From Cyclobacteriaceae bacterium (GTDB taxonomy: Bacteria > Bacteroidota > Bacteroidia > Cytophagales > Cyclobacteriaceae): DNA of 58,008 bases. Numbering within the stretch: position 1 is the first letter of the stretch; the number at the start of each line of letters is the position of its first letter. The notes under the pieces are model-generated. The model saw only the letters and a list, made by a program, of their open reading frames with translations. It was not told the origin of the DNA and did no database searches. Shown here in pieces: positions 1-7,981 of the stretch. Where the stretch lies: assembly GCA_947458585.1 (NCBI GenBank), contig CANGYY010000013.1:1-58008 (forward strand), given 5' to 3'. The position numbers were made by a program, and so were the translations under genes.

Positions 1-156
1 CCTGTGTTGGAGAACTCTTGATTTGCTACTTAGGGCAGGTGAATCGCCGATGCTAAACTTGGTGACAAGTATCGAAAACATTTTTCCGACAAACAAATGT
101 GGACCAATTAAATGGGAATTCCTAATAAATGAGGCAATTAGCGGTTTTCAAGGGCT

Positions 157-1527
157 TTAGTCCTTGTTCAATTTCCAATTGATAAGTCCATTGAAATGCC
201 ACAGGTCCACTTTATTGAACTCCTGCACGGGAAGAAGTTTTTTACTGGTCAAGGGCTCCTTCACCATCAAAATCAAGTGAAAATCTAGATTTTTGATTTT
301 TTTGGGGGCATACCTTAATCCCAAATTATGTTGTCGGTAACTTGGAAAATTGTACTTATTGGCTGCAGCATCTTGCAATGATGGCAAAAGATGAACCCCA
401 GCATAGGTATACAGTTGCAGGGGTAAGTCTTCCAAGCGATAGGAGGCATAGCCTACAACAGCTGTGACCGTTTCAAAGCCCTCGTTGCGTTCTCTAGGAA
501 TGAAGGTATACCAAGCATCCTTTCCCCATTCCCGAGGACTTAACCACCGCCCCTTTCCTCCTACTTGGGTAGCGCTTAGTTGGGATTCCCAAGCACCCTT
601 TTTCCAATTTAATTTGGCTGAAATCGCAAAATTTAGGTCTTTAGGACTCTTGTACTGCAACTCGGGTGACGAATTTCCCCCATCTCCTACGCCATGTTGC
701 ATTCCACCCTGAATACCTGATGTCCATGTTCCATGGGAGTTTTTGGATGTTTTTTCAAAAGTAGTCCAGTAGGTCGAAAACAAGTTGGCTGAATAGGTTT
801 GAGAAAATCGAAACATCTTCCCTCCATTCATCTTCCCTTCCAGTTCCCAAATTCCTAGCCAGGGACTCGTTGTATTTCCAAGGTAAGTCGCTGGCTTGCC
901 AAAAAGGCTTCTTCCCTGGGGAAATAATCCGACCGTCTCTCCGACTGGCAACCAATCTTTACTGCCTCGAATATTCATTCGGCTGATGCCCCAAGCCGTT
1001 ATTTTCCAATTTGGTCTGAGCAAATACCAAGCCTGAATTCCTTCAATTACCGTTGGCGAAAGTCGGCCATCCTGAGCATTGACCCAATCGGACTGAATCC
1101 CCATTTTACCCACTTTAACACTAAAATTCGGTTGGGAATATCCTAGGGAAAGCAACTCTACCCGGCCAAAGAATCGGTCTTGGGGCTCCAATACATTGAA
1201 TAAACCAGATTCATAGCGATTCGCTTGGCCGGTAACAGGATCCGGTAACCAAAAATCAGAACTAAAGGCATTGCCAAATACACGATAGCCAACTTGTAGC
1301 TCCCATTTTTTTTGAAGGGTCCATTTCCCACCAACTAGGGAGGTTAGCCCAAGAGCATAATCAGACCGGAAAGCCTCATTGGAATAAGAAGTATTCATCC
1401 AAAAACTTCGAAAACTTAACTCTGGCTGAAAAACTATCTTTTTCTCCTTCGCATCGGTTTGAGCCTGAACAGGCTCACCAAAAAATCCGATTACTAAAAG
1501 AAGAAAACTAAAAACTGCAACTTTCAC
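157..1527 (-). CDS. Outer-membrane porin-like beta-barrel protein
   Basis: 456 aa with a clear N-terminal signal peptide (hydrophobic residues about 3-16, then a VQAQ cleavage region). The mature part is full of alternating aromatic/polar stretches (for example WELQVGYRVFG, LQLYTYAGVHL) typical of an outer-membrane beta-barrel. I infer a porin or OprD/alginate-export-like barrel, but no family-specific motif is certain. The start is GTG at 1527, which overlaps the TGA stop of the upstream tsdA-like gene as GTGA, so the two are translationally coupled. This context suggests a channel for the sulfur substrate or product of the di-haem enzyme; that role is inference only. Confidence 0.6.
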   Translation of the reverse strand: MKVAVFSFLLLVIGFFGEPVQAQTDAKEKKIVFQPELSFRSFWMNTSYSNEAFRSDYALGLTSLVGGKWTLQKKWELQVGYRVFGNAFSSDFWLPDPVTGQANRYESGLFNVLEPQDRFFGRVELLSLGYSQPNFSVKVGKMGIQSDWVNAQDGRLSPTVIEGIQAWYLLRPNWKITAWGISRMNIRGSKDWLPVGETVGLFPQGRSLFGKPATYLGNTTSPWLGIWELEGKMNGGKMFRFSQTYSANLFSTYWTTFEKTSKNSHGTWTSGIQGGMQHGVGDGGNSSPELQYKSPKDLNFAISAKLNWKKGAWESQLSATQVGGKGRWLSPREWGKDAWYTFIPRERNEGFETVTAVVGYASYRLEDLPLQLYTYAGVHLLPSLQDAAANKYNFPSYRQHNLGLRYAPKKIKNLDFHLILMVKEPLTSKKLLPVQEFNKVDLWHFNGLINWKLNKD

Positions 1528-2576
1528 TTGCTGCTCGATTTTGCGGCTTTTATGGGCTTGAAGGGGCCAAACTTGTGTTGCTGTTCTGAAAATCCATCGG
1601 AGAACGGGCCGAAAGGATGATCCATGGGTTTCTTCGAAATATCAGGCCAGTCTTTGGCGAGATCCTTCTTCGGTCGCTCCATGCTGTTGACATAAGCCGC
1701 CACATCCCAAGCCTCCTCATCACTCAATAGCGGTGATTCAAAAGTTGCTCCCAAAGGCATGTTGGCTTTGACATAGCCAGCAAATCGGGAAAGTCGGTAG
1801 AGTCCAGCGCCATGGTTGTAACTTGCTTCACCCCATAGCGGTGGATAGACATATCCCGTCCCATCCGGCTTAGCCATTCCTTTTCCGTCGGCTTGGTGGC
1901 AACTGGCACATTGCGTATCGTAAACAATTTTTCCTTTGGCTGGATCTGCAGCACGATCCAAAAGTGGGACTTCGTAAATCCCTGAACCTGTAGGCACTTC
2001 GCCTTTAGGAACATCCTTCCCGACCCAATTGATGTAGGCGACCATTGCCTTCATCTCCTTGGAATCTCGCTCCAATGCCTTCCCATTAAGACTTCGCTCA
2101 AAACAATCGTTGATTCGTTTTTGAATATCCTCCTCTGTTCCAGACCGAGCTCTAAATTTCGGGTAGGTTGCAGCTACAGCCCCATAGTTATTCCCAAAAG
2201 GCGCCGTTCCTGCCTGCAAATGGCAATTTTGGCAGTTCATTCCATTAGACATGGACCTAACTTTGCCCTTGGGACCAAGGTACTCGGCAGTATTCGCCAC
2301 CAAATCCTTACCATAATGCAGTTCGGCGGCATTGGGTTCTTGATCGATCAACGCAAAATCAGGTGCTCTCCAAAGGGAAGCGGGATCAGCTAAAGCCTTC
2401 AAAAAAGGGATTTCAACTTCGGCTACAGCTTCTTCTTGCACTCCTTGGGAAAGATTAGGCAACTGTACCCCCGAAACTGAAACAAAAAGCACAACTCCTA
2501 CCACAACAACTAAGGAAACAGCCAAACCCAGGAGGGCTTGGACAAGAGTATTTAGCTTAATGAAGGGCTGCATCAT
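1524..2576 (-). CDS. tsdA: TsdA-type di-haem cytochrome c (thiosulfate dehydrogenase / tetrathionate reductase family)
   Basis: 350 aa. An N-terminal membrane anchor (about residues 13-36) is followed by two cytochrome c domains with haem motifs CQNCH (115-119) and CASCH (223-227). The motif NGMNCQNCHLQAG and the downstream INDCFERSLNGK match the TsdA family, in which the first haem has an unusual His/Cys ligation; Cys158 is the candidate axial ligand. Family members interconvert thiosulfate and tetrathionate in the periplasm. The gene is coupled to the following porin-like gene by a GTGA overlap. It lies about 2.3 kb from sulfur-transporter and rhodanese genes, which fits thiosulfate metabolism. 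The direction of catalysis cannot be read from sequence. Confidence 0.85.
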   Translation of the reverse strand: MMQPFIKLNTLVQALLGLAVSLVVVVGVVLFVSVSGVQLPNLSQGVQEEAVAEVEIPFLKALADPASLWRAPDFALIDQEPNAAELHYGKDLVANTAEYLGPKGKVRSMSNGMNCQNCHLQAGTAPFGNNYGAVAATYPKFRARSGTEEDIQKRINDCFERSLNGKALERDSKEMKAMVAYINWVGKDVPKGEVPTGSGIYEVPLLDRAADPAKGKIVYDTQCASCHQADGKGMAKPDGTGYVYPPLWGEASYNHGAGLYRLSRFAGYVKANMPLGATFESPLLSDEEAWDVAAYVNSMERPKKDLAKDWPDISKKPMDHPFGPFSDGFSEQQHKFGPFKPIKAAKSSSK

Positions 2577-2606
2577 CCGAATTAGATTCTTTAGAAAGAT
2601 ACAAAG

Positions 2607-2623
2607 TTGGGGTATATCCCCAA
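2607..2623. promoter_or_regulatory. Inverted repeat in the tsdA-like leader
   Basis: TTGGGG-TATAT-CCCCAA: 6-bp perfect arms with a 5-nt spacer, about 30 bp upstream of the tsdA-like start. A second inverted repeat, GTGAC-TACG-GTCAC, lies at 2633-2646. Both are in the 115-bp gap after the thioesterase gene. Neither is followed by a U tract on the minus strand, so an operator is more likely than a terminator. No regulator gene is adjacent. Confidence 0.35.
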
Positions 2624-2691
2624 TTACTTCCAGTGACTACGGTCACCCAAACTACTATTATTTTAAAACTATATGCTAAAAAAAAATGACG

Positions 2692-3414
2692 CTATGCACA
2701 TTTAATCTGGGCTTCAAAAACCACTTTCCCCTCCACCCTACCTTGGATGAATGGGGAGAAGTCGGGTCCAAGAAGGTCTAAATGGACCTGATCTCCGGCT
2801 TTGCATTCAGACAAGTAATTAACTGCGATCGAAGTGGGGAAAAGGCCACGGTCTGCGGCGATATTCTCCACCCAGCGGATGTAACTGGTATGATTGACAT
2901 GATGGTACAAATCCAAATCCGAATGCTGTACTTGAATGAGTTTGCTTGCTAGCTCGGGTCCTGAGGCCTCCAATTTGATGGGCTGCCAGGAAGGGGCCAC
3001 CTGAGGATCGAAAAGGGAACTTGGAAGTACCGATTCAGGCTTGAGAATTCTCTTTTTCTCGATGTGCACGAGCAACCACGAGGACATGGCTCGTGCCACC
3101 ACTTCTTCCTGCTGATTCCAAACCAAAAACTCTCGAAATGCGAAAGCCCCAGCTTGCCCTCTCCCACCCGTAAAAATTCGAAGCGAATCTCCCCAGCGAG
3201 GAAATTGGTTCACTTTAATTTCTATTCGTGACAGTGCCCACATCAACTTTTGCTCCAAGAGATTCCTTCCAAACCCCTGAGAATCGGCATGTTTCCAAGC
3301 AATCTCTTGCAAAAGGTCCGCCAATGAACATAAACTCATATTCCCATTGGGATGTACTTGGAAAGCACCTACTTCAAACGCTTTTTCGAATTGAAAATTC
3401 TCTGGCAAACTCAT
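2692..3414 (-). CDS. Acyl-ACP thioesterase (FatA/FatB-like double hotdog)
   Basis: 240 aa, the usual size for a bacterial acyl-ACP thioesterase. It has an N-terminal hotdog (residues about 10-125, with the LWALSRIEI-type strand and FREFLVW) and a C-terminal hotdog carrying the family signature DLDLYHHVNHTSYIRWVE near residues 166-184, where conserved Asn/His catalytic-region residues sit. It would release fatty acids from acyl-ACP in the cytoplasm. Its ATG overlaps the stop of the upstream MFS gene as ATGA (3411-3414), so the two are co-translated, although a functional link is not obvious. Confidence 0.85.
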   Translation of the reverse strand: MSLPENFQFEKAFEVGAFQVHPNGNMSLCSLADLLQEIAWKHADSQGFGRNLLEQKLMWALSRIEIKVNQFPRWGDSLRIFTGGRGQAGAFAFREFLVWNQQEEVVARAMSSWLLVHIEKKRILKPESVLPSSLFDPQVAPSWQPIKLEASGPELASKLIQVQHSDLDLYHHVNHTSYIRWVENIAADRGLFPTSIAVNYLSECKAGDQVHLDLLGPDFSPFIQGRVEGKVVFEAQIKCA

Positions 3415-4580
3415 GATTCAACAGGAGCTTCTTGAGACTGAAATACTTTTTTTCCAAAACTGCTCAGCAACAGAATCCCTATCCCATTGAAGGAAACAAG
3501 GGCAAAGGAAATCTTCAAGTTTACTAATTCAGCAATAAATCCTATCAATGGTGGGCCCACTAAAAACCCAAAAAAGGCAAGGGTCGAAACCAGCGCCAAA
3601 GCCACACTTGGACTATACAATTTGGATCTTCCAGCAATCCCATAGGAAACGGGCACTATAGAAGCCACCCCAAAGCCCACCAACAAAAATCCGAGTGCTG
3701 CGGTAATAATGTTAGGTAACACAACAGCAAGCAATAGCCCTAAAAAAATCAAAATACCACTCACCTGAAGAATAGGCAACCTCCCATAGCGATTGGTAGC
3801 CTTATCGGTGATAAATCTTCCTGATGCCATCGCACCCATAAAACACACGTAGCCTACGGAAACTAAGGCAGGCTCAGCCTCTACAATTTTTTTAAAGTAC
3901 ACCCCACTCCAATCAAACATGCAGCCCTCAGCCATCATCCCTAGAAATGCGATTAGACCCACCCGGAGCAACAATGGATCAGGCTTTTTGAGCACCAAGC
4001 CACTAGACTCACCCTCTTCCCGCTTGTCATTGATCACATATTTTTGGGAAAAAAGGATCATCACCACTGAAATCAAGGCCACCACGGCATAGTGAGCCGC
4101 TGGAGAAAATTGGAGGAAAATCATGCCCGCGCCTAGTCCAGCACCCGTGAATCCTGCCATACTCCACAACCCATGAAAGGATGCCAAAATACTTTTGCCA
4201 AGTTGATCCTCAAAGCCCAGGGCCTGGGTATTTAAAGAAATATTCATGACGTTGCCCAAAAGTCCAAAACCAACCAAAACAGGAACTATGTACCATGTGC
4301 TGGGAGCCAAACCAATCAAGGGTAAGGTCAAGGCATAGGCAAAACTGCAAATCAAAATAACAATCCGACTTCCATAATGATGTACGGACCAGCCTGCGAT
4401 AGGCAAGCCTAGCATGGACCCAATGGGGAGGCAAAGTAATAAGGTGCCTAGTTCTCCTTCCGAAAGTTGGAATTTGGCCTGGATATCTGGGATACGCGCG
4501 GCCCAACTGGCAAAGCAAATGCCCATAAAGAAAAACATTGCCCCGAGTGCAATTCGACGTTTGGAAAGGTAATTCATCAA
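3411..4580 (-). CDS. Major facilitator superfamily transporter
   Basis: 389 aa with about 12 predicted transmembrane segments spread over the whole length, in the pattern of an MFS permease. The N-terminal half includes the loop HHYGSR in the position of the MFS motif between TM2 and TM3. Similar proteins are annotated as sugar or drug MFS transporters; the substrate cannot be assigned. The gene is the first of a two-gene unit with the acyl-ACP thioesterase (4-bp overlap). Two adjacent Met codons start the frame (MMNYL); either may be used. Confidence 0.8.
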   Translation of the reverse strand: MMNYLSKRRIALGAMFFFMGICFASWAARIPDIQAKFQLSEGELGTLLLCLPIGSMLGLPIAGWSVHHYGSRIVILICSFAYALTLPLIGLAPSTWYIVPVLVGFGLLGNVMNISLNTQALGFEDQLGKSILASFHGLWSMAGFTGAGLGAGMIFLQFSPAAHYAVVALISVVMILFSQKYVINDKREEGESSGLVLKKPDPLLLRVGLIAFLGMMAEGCMFDWSGVYFKKIVEAEPALVSVGYVCFMGAMASGRFITDKATNRYGRLPILQVSGILIFLGLLLAVVLPNIITAALGFLLVGFGVASIVPVSYGIAGRSKLYSPSVALALVSTLAFFGFLVGPPLIGFIAELVNLKISFALVSFNGIGILLLSSFGKKVFQSQEAPVES

Positions 4581-4698
4581 AAATATCCAGCCTTAAAAAC
4601 GGAGCTAAGGTACATAGAAAGCAAAAGAAAAAGAGACACAATCTCTATCTGTCTAAAACTATTCCCCTTTGTGCCGTGTTGAATCAAAAATTACGGAC

Positions 4699-4779
4699 AT
4701 GGAATTTGTTATTGTGGGGGTTATAGTGTTAACCATCATCGTTTTTATACGATTCATAATTAAAAAGGTATTCGATTAA
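4699..4779 (+). CDS. Possible 26-aa single-TM microprotein
   Basis: An ATG-to-TAA frame in the gap between the MFS gene and the YeeE-type gene encodes a 26-residue peptide: an uninterrupted hydrophobic helix (MEFVIVGVIVLTIIVFIRF) followed by a basic tail (IIKKVFD). It ends immediately before a hairpin at 4781-4808. Composition is what one expects of a small membrane protein, but AT-rich intergenic DNA gives such frames by chance and I see no convincing ribosome binding site. Confidence 0.25.
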   Translation: MEFVIVGVIVLTIIVFIRFIIKKVFD

Positions 4780-4780
4780 A

Positions 4781-4808
4781 AAAGCCACCCTTATTCAAAG
4801 GTGGCTTT
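4781..4808 (-). terminator. Rho-independent terminator of the sulfur operon
   Basis: AAAGCCACC - 10-nt loop - GGTGGCTTT, a perfect 9-bp stem. On the minus strand it runs into six T, about 30 bp after the stop of the YeeE-type gene at 4839, so it ends the minus-strand sulfur unit. On the plus strand the U tract is shorter. Confidence 0.8.
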
Positions 4809-4838
4809 CTATGCTTTCAAACTTTTTAATCGAATTTT

Positions 4839-5333
4839 TTAATTCGGGAAATACTTCTCAAATCTTCCATATACCCAGGTTCCTGCCAATGCGGAAATAA
4901 GGGTCACGAGGATTACCGTATACCCACTTCCAATTTGTGCGAATAATGGGCCAGGGCATGCGCCTGTAATGGCCCATCCCAATCCGAAAATAAAGCCCCC
5001 AATGAGTTGCCCCTTTTTGAAGACCTTGGTAGGAATGTTGATCTTCTCACCATGGATCGATTTGATGTTCAATCGCTTGATCAATTGAATTGAAATAATT
5101 CCTGTTACGATTGCGGAGCCAATGACTCCATACATGTGAAAGGATTGGAGACGAAACATTTCTTGGATACGAAACCAAGAAATAATTTCTGCTTTCACGA
5201 AGACTATTCCAAAGACTACTCCAATCAGCACATATTTTAGCAAGGCCAAGCCTTTGTCCTGAGTTTTGCTCGAATTGGGAGCAACACAATTTGGATCTGT
5301 TGCTGATTCCATTTTTGTTTGATTTGTTGACAT
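4839..5333 (-). CDS. YeeE/YedE-type sulfur transporter, C-terminal-half protein (DUF6691)
   Basis: 164 aa. After a polar N-terminal tail of about 28 residues there are about four TM helices and the conserved motif AITGACPGPLFAQIGSG (residues about 121-137), which matches the second half of YeeE/YedE (TsuA-like) proteins with its conserved cysteine. These proteins import thiosulfate or related sulfur compounds by passing them along cysteines. It is paired with the complementary half-length gene immediately upstream (12-bp gap), as is typical for split YeeE/YedE pairs, and ends at a strong terminator. Confidence 0.8.
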   Translation of the reverse strand: MSTNQTKMESATDPNCVAPNSSKTQDKGLALLKYVLIGVVFGIVFVKAEIISWFRIQEMFRLQSFHMYGVIGSAIVTGIISIQLIKRLNIKSIHGEKINIPTKVFKKGQLIGGFIFGLGWAITGACPGPLFAQIGSGYTVILVTLISALAGTWVYGRFEKYFPN

Positions 5334-5345
5334 GAGTTCGAGCGA

Positions 5346-5927
5346 TTAAAATCCAACTAATTTCATTAATGGCTCAAGCAATACGTGGGTCATGAAAAAC
5401 CCACCGAGCATGAAGCAGATGGTTGCCACTAGGGAAGGCCATTGCAAGGCACTGATGCCCATGATGGCGTGACCTGAGGTACAACCTCCTGCATAGCGCG
5501 TCCCAAATCCAACCAGGAAGCCTCCAATTACAAAGAATAAAACACCCTTGCCAGTGAAGAGATTGTCCCAATTAAAAATTTCTGCAGGCATTAAGTCCGC
5601 AAAATTGCTTAGGCCTAATCCTTTTAAATCCGCTTGAGTGGCCTCTGAAATCGCTATGGGTTCTGGATTGGCCAGAAAATTCATCGCAATGAAGCCACCA
5701 ATGGCAGTTCCCAAAACAAAAAGAAGGTTCCAGATTTCCTTTTTCCAATTGTAGGTAAAAAAAGGAATTCCTGCGGGAATACATGCTGCGCAGATGTGTC
5801 GCAAGGAGGAGGAAATCCCAAAAGTCTTGTTACCCAGAATAAGTAAGGCGGGAACGGTGAGCCCAATCATCGGTCCTGCCACATACCAGGGCCAAGGTTG
5901 GGAAATCCATTCAATAAATTGATTCAT
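5346..5927 (-). CDS. YeeE/YedE-type sulfur transporter, N-terminal-half protein
   Basis: 193 aa with about five TM segments and the hallmark [11 protein letters not shown] (around residues 148-158), the conserved cysteine motif of YeeE/YedE thiosulfate transporters. A further cysteine motif, CAACIPAG, lies near residues 46-53. It is expected to form a complex in the inner membrane with the 164-aa partner encoded next. Upstream lies the metallo-beta-lactamase/rhodanese gene, so imported sulfane sulfur could be handed directly to that enzyme. Only this split pair is present; no full-length fusion is visible. Confidence 0.85.
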   Translation of the reverse strand: MNQFIEWISQPWPWYVAGPMIGLTVPALLILGNKTFGISSSLRHICAACIPAGIPFFTYNWKKEIWNLLFVLGTAIGGFIAMNFLANPEPIAISEATQADLKGLGLSNFADLMPAEIFNWDNLFTGKGVLFFVIGGFLVGFGTRYAGGCTSGHAIMGISALQWPSLVATICFMLGGFFMTHVLLEPLMKLVGF

Positions 5928-5986
5928 AAGAGGTTACTACTATTTAGTTAAAATCTTTTTGAAGCCCAACAGTAAATTAGTTGAAC

Positions 5987-7408
5987 TTAAAGTAAGGTGC
6001 TTGGACAAACGTAAGCAGAAACGGCTAGTTTACCAGATTCCTTGATGGCCTTGAACCCTCCAGCCACATCAATTAGGTTTTCATAGCCTCTGGCTTTCAA
6101 GGTGGAAACGAAGACCATGGAACGGTAGCCACCTGCACAATGCACGTAGTAAGTTTTGTTCTTGTCCACCTTCAACATGCTCTCATTGATGTAATCCAGG
6201 GATGCATTTTCCGCTCCAAGCACATGCTCAGATAAGTATTCTGAATTTTTTCGGACATCCAGAATGTGAATTTCAGGATCACCTTCTTTGATTTTCACCA
6301 ATTCATCTACGGTAATTGAGGTGATGGAATCCACTTCTCTACCCTCGTTTTTCCAGGACTTAAATCCACCCGCAAGGAAACCGATGGAATAATCGTAACC
6401 CACACGAGCCAATCGAGTAATGACTTCTTCTTCTCTACCTTCTTCAGCAATTACCAAAATTTCTTGCTTCAAATCTGGAATCATGGCCCCTACCCATACG
6501 GCAAAGCTTCCATCAATTCCGATGTTGATCGCGTTCGGGATAAATCCTTTGGCAAATTCTTGCGCATTGCGAGTATCCAAGATCAAGGCAGAAGTTTCAT
6601 TTGCTGCAGCCTCAAATTCAGCTGGACTCAAGGGTCTCACTCCTCTTTCCAAAACCTCGTCAATGCTATCGTATCCTTGAATATTCATGAGTACGTTTTG
6701 AGGGAAATATGCTGGAGGAGGTGTTAAACCTGTCAATACCTCTTTAATGAATGCCTCCTTAGTCATGTTCTGAAGGGCATAGTTGATCTTCTTTTGGTTG
6801 CCCAAGGTATCGGAGGTTTCCTTGCTCATGTTTTTGCCACAAGCAGAACCTGCTCCGTGTGCTGGATACACAATCAAATCATCTGCAAGAGGCAAAAGTT
6901 TGTTTCTCAAAGAATCGTAAAGATTTCCAGCAAGAATCTCTTGCGTAAGTCCTTTGACTATTTTTTGAGCCAAGTCTGGACGACCTACGTCGCCGATGAA
7001 GAGGGTGTCTCCTGTGAAGATTGCCTCTTCTTTTCCTTCTTCGTTGGTCAACAAGTAACACACCGACTCTAGGGTATGGCCCGGTGTGTGAAGGACTCTG
7101 ATTTTAGCTTTTCCTAGCGTAAATACTTGATTATCTTCTGCAATAATGGCCTCAAACCCCATCTTCATCCCCGTTGGGCCATACACGATTTTTGCACCTG
7201 TCTTGGCTGCCAAGTCCTTGTGCCCAGAAACAAAGTCCGCATGAAAATGCGTTTCAAATACATACTTGATCTTCGCATTTCTACGGGCCGCTTTTTCAAT
7301 GTAAGGCTGCACCTCACGAAGTGGGTCAATGATTGCTGCCTCTCCTTCTGATTCGATGTAGTAGGCACCTTGCGCCAAACATCCGGTGTAGATTTGTTCG
7401 ATTTTCAT
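5987..7408 (-). CDS. Metallo-beta-lactamase fold / double rhodanese protein (persulfide dioxygenase-like)
   Basis: 473 aa. The N-terminal MBL domain (about 1-240) carries THFHADFVSGH with His54, His56, Asp58 and His63, then HTPGHT and VYPAHG, as in ETHE1-like persulfide dioxygenases. Two rhodanese domains follow (about 265-360 and 375-470). The second keeps the active-site loop HCAGGYRS with Cys424. The first has EEGRE where the catalytic cysteine loop should be, so it is probably non-catalytic. In this family the MBL domain oxidises glutathione or other persulfides to sulfite and the rhodanese moves sulfane sulfur. It lies between a thioredoxin and the YeeE/YedE pair in one minus-strand unit. 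Confidence 0.85.
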   Translation of the reverse strand: MKIEQIYTGCLAQGAYYIESEGEAAIIDPLREVQPYIEKAARRNAKIKYVFETHFHADFVSGHKDLAAKTGAKIVYGPTGMKMGFEAIIAEDNQVFTLGKAKIRVLHTPGHTLESVCYLLTNEEGKEEAIFTGDTLFIGDVGRPDLAQKIVKGLTQEILAGNLYDSLRNKLLPLADDLIVYPAHGAGSACGKNMSKETSDTLGNQKKINYALQNMTKEAFIKEVLTGLTPPPAYFPQNVLMNIQGYDSIDEVLERGVRPLSPAEFEAAANETSALILDTRNAQEFAKGFIPNAINIGIDGSFAVWVGAMIPDLKQEILVIAEEGREEEVITRLARVGYDYSIGFLAGGFKSWKNEGREVDSITSITVDELVKIKEGDPEIHILDVRKNSEYLSEHVLGAENASLDYINESMLKVDKNKTYYVHCAGGYRSMVFVSTLKARGYENLIDVAGGFKAIKESGKLAVSAYVCPSTLL

Positions 7409-7492
7409 ATCTTTTTAGTTCTGGAATCTCAAAATGTTTTGGTAAAATTAAATGGAAAGTAGGCCATGCTGAATGACTTTTGTCACATGAAA

Positions 7493-7813
7493 TTAAACGT
7501 TCGTGAGAACAGTATTTTCAATTATTTGAACAAGCTGGTGGGTGGGTACAACTCCTGACTGCCGCCATACTACTTCTCCTTTTGAAAAAAGGATTAGTGT
7601 AGGCACCCCTCTAACTTGGAATCTGCTTGCTGCTAACGGATTGCGGTCCACATCTACCTTTAGAATTTTTACTTTCCCTCCCAATTGCTTGGCCGTGTCT
7701 TCCAAAATAGGTTGCATCATTTTGCAAGGGCCACACCATTCGGCAAAGAAATCAACCAATACTGGAGTATCCCCTTCGATTAGTTCTTGAAATGTTTTGG
7801 TCTTTGGAAGCAT
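7493..7813 (-). CDS. trxA: Thioredoxin
   Basis: 106 aa, normal thioredoxin length, with the redox motif WCGPCKMMQPIL (Cys27 and Cys30) and the cis-Pro segment VRGVPTLILF. There is no signal peptide, so it is cytoplasmic. It heads the minus-strand sulfur unit (thioredoxin, MBL-rhodanese, two YeeE/YedE proteins) and probably supplies reducing power for persulfide turnover rather than being the sole general thioredoxin of the cell. A -7-like element lies just upstream. Confidence 0.92.
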   Translation of the reverse strand: MLPKTKTFQELIEGDTPVLVDFFAEWCGPCKMMQPILEDTAKQLGGKVKILKVDVDRNPLAASRFQVRGVPTLILFSKGEVVWRQSGVVPTHQLVQIIENTVLTNV

Positions 7814-7839
7814 GTTGAATTAGTTTTCAATTTACATCA

Positions 7840-7847
7840 CAAAGGTA
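7840..7847 (-). promoter_or_regulatory. Candidate -7 element upstream of thioredoxin
   Basis: On the minus strand this reads TACCTTTG, an exact match to the Bacteroidota -7 consensus TAnnTTTG, about 27 bp before the thioredoxin ATG. I see no matching TTG -33 element at the usual spacing, so this is only a candidate. Confidence 0.45.
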
Positions 7848-7981
7848 CCTTAGAAACTACCCGCCTTACAGTAATCTTTGTCACAAGACTAGGTAAGAAT
7901 GATTTTGAATGGTTAAAAAATTCAAAAATTCCCGAGTTGGTCTAAAATTTCATAGTTTCGTAGCTCTAATTGACCGAATTA

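Noticed and set aside
7970..7981. TTG start four codons upstream of the DUF2723 gene
   Set aside because: The ATG at 7982 is a better start and directly precedes the conserved N-terminus.
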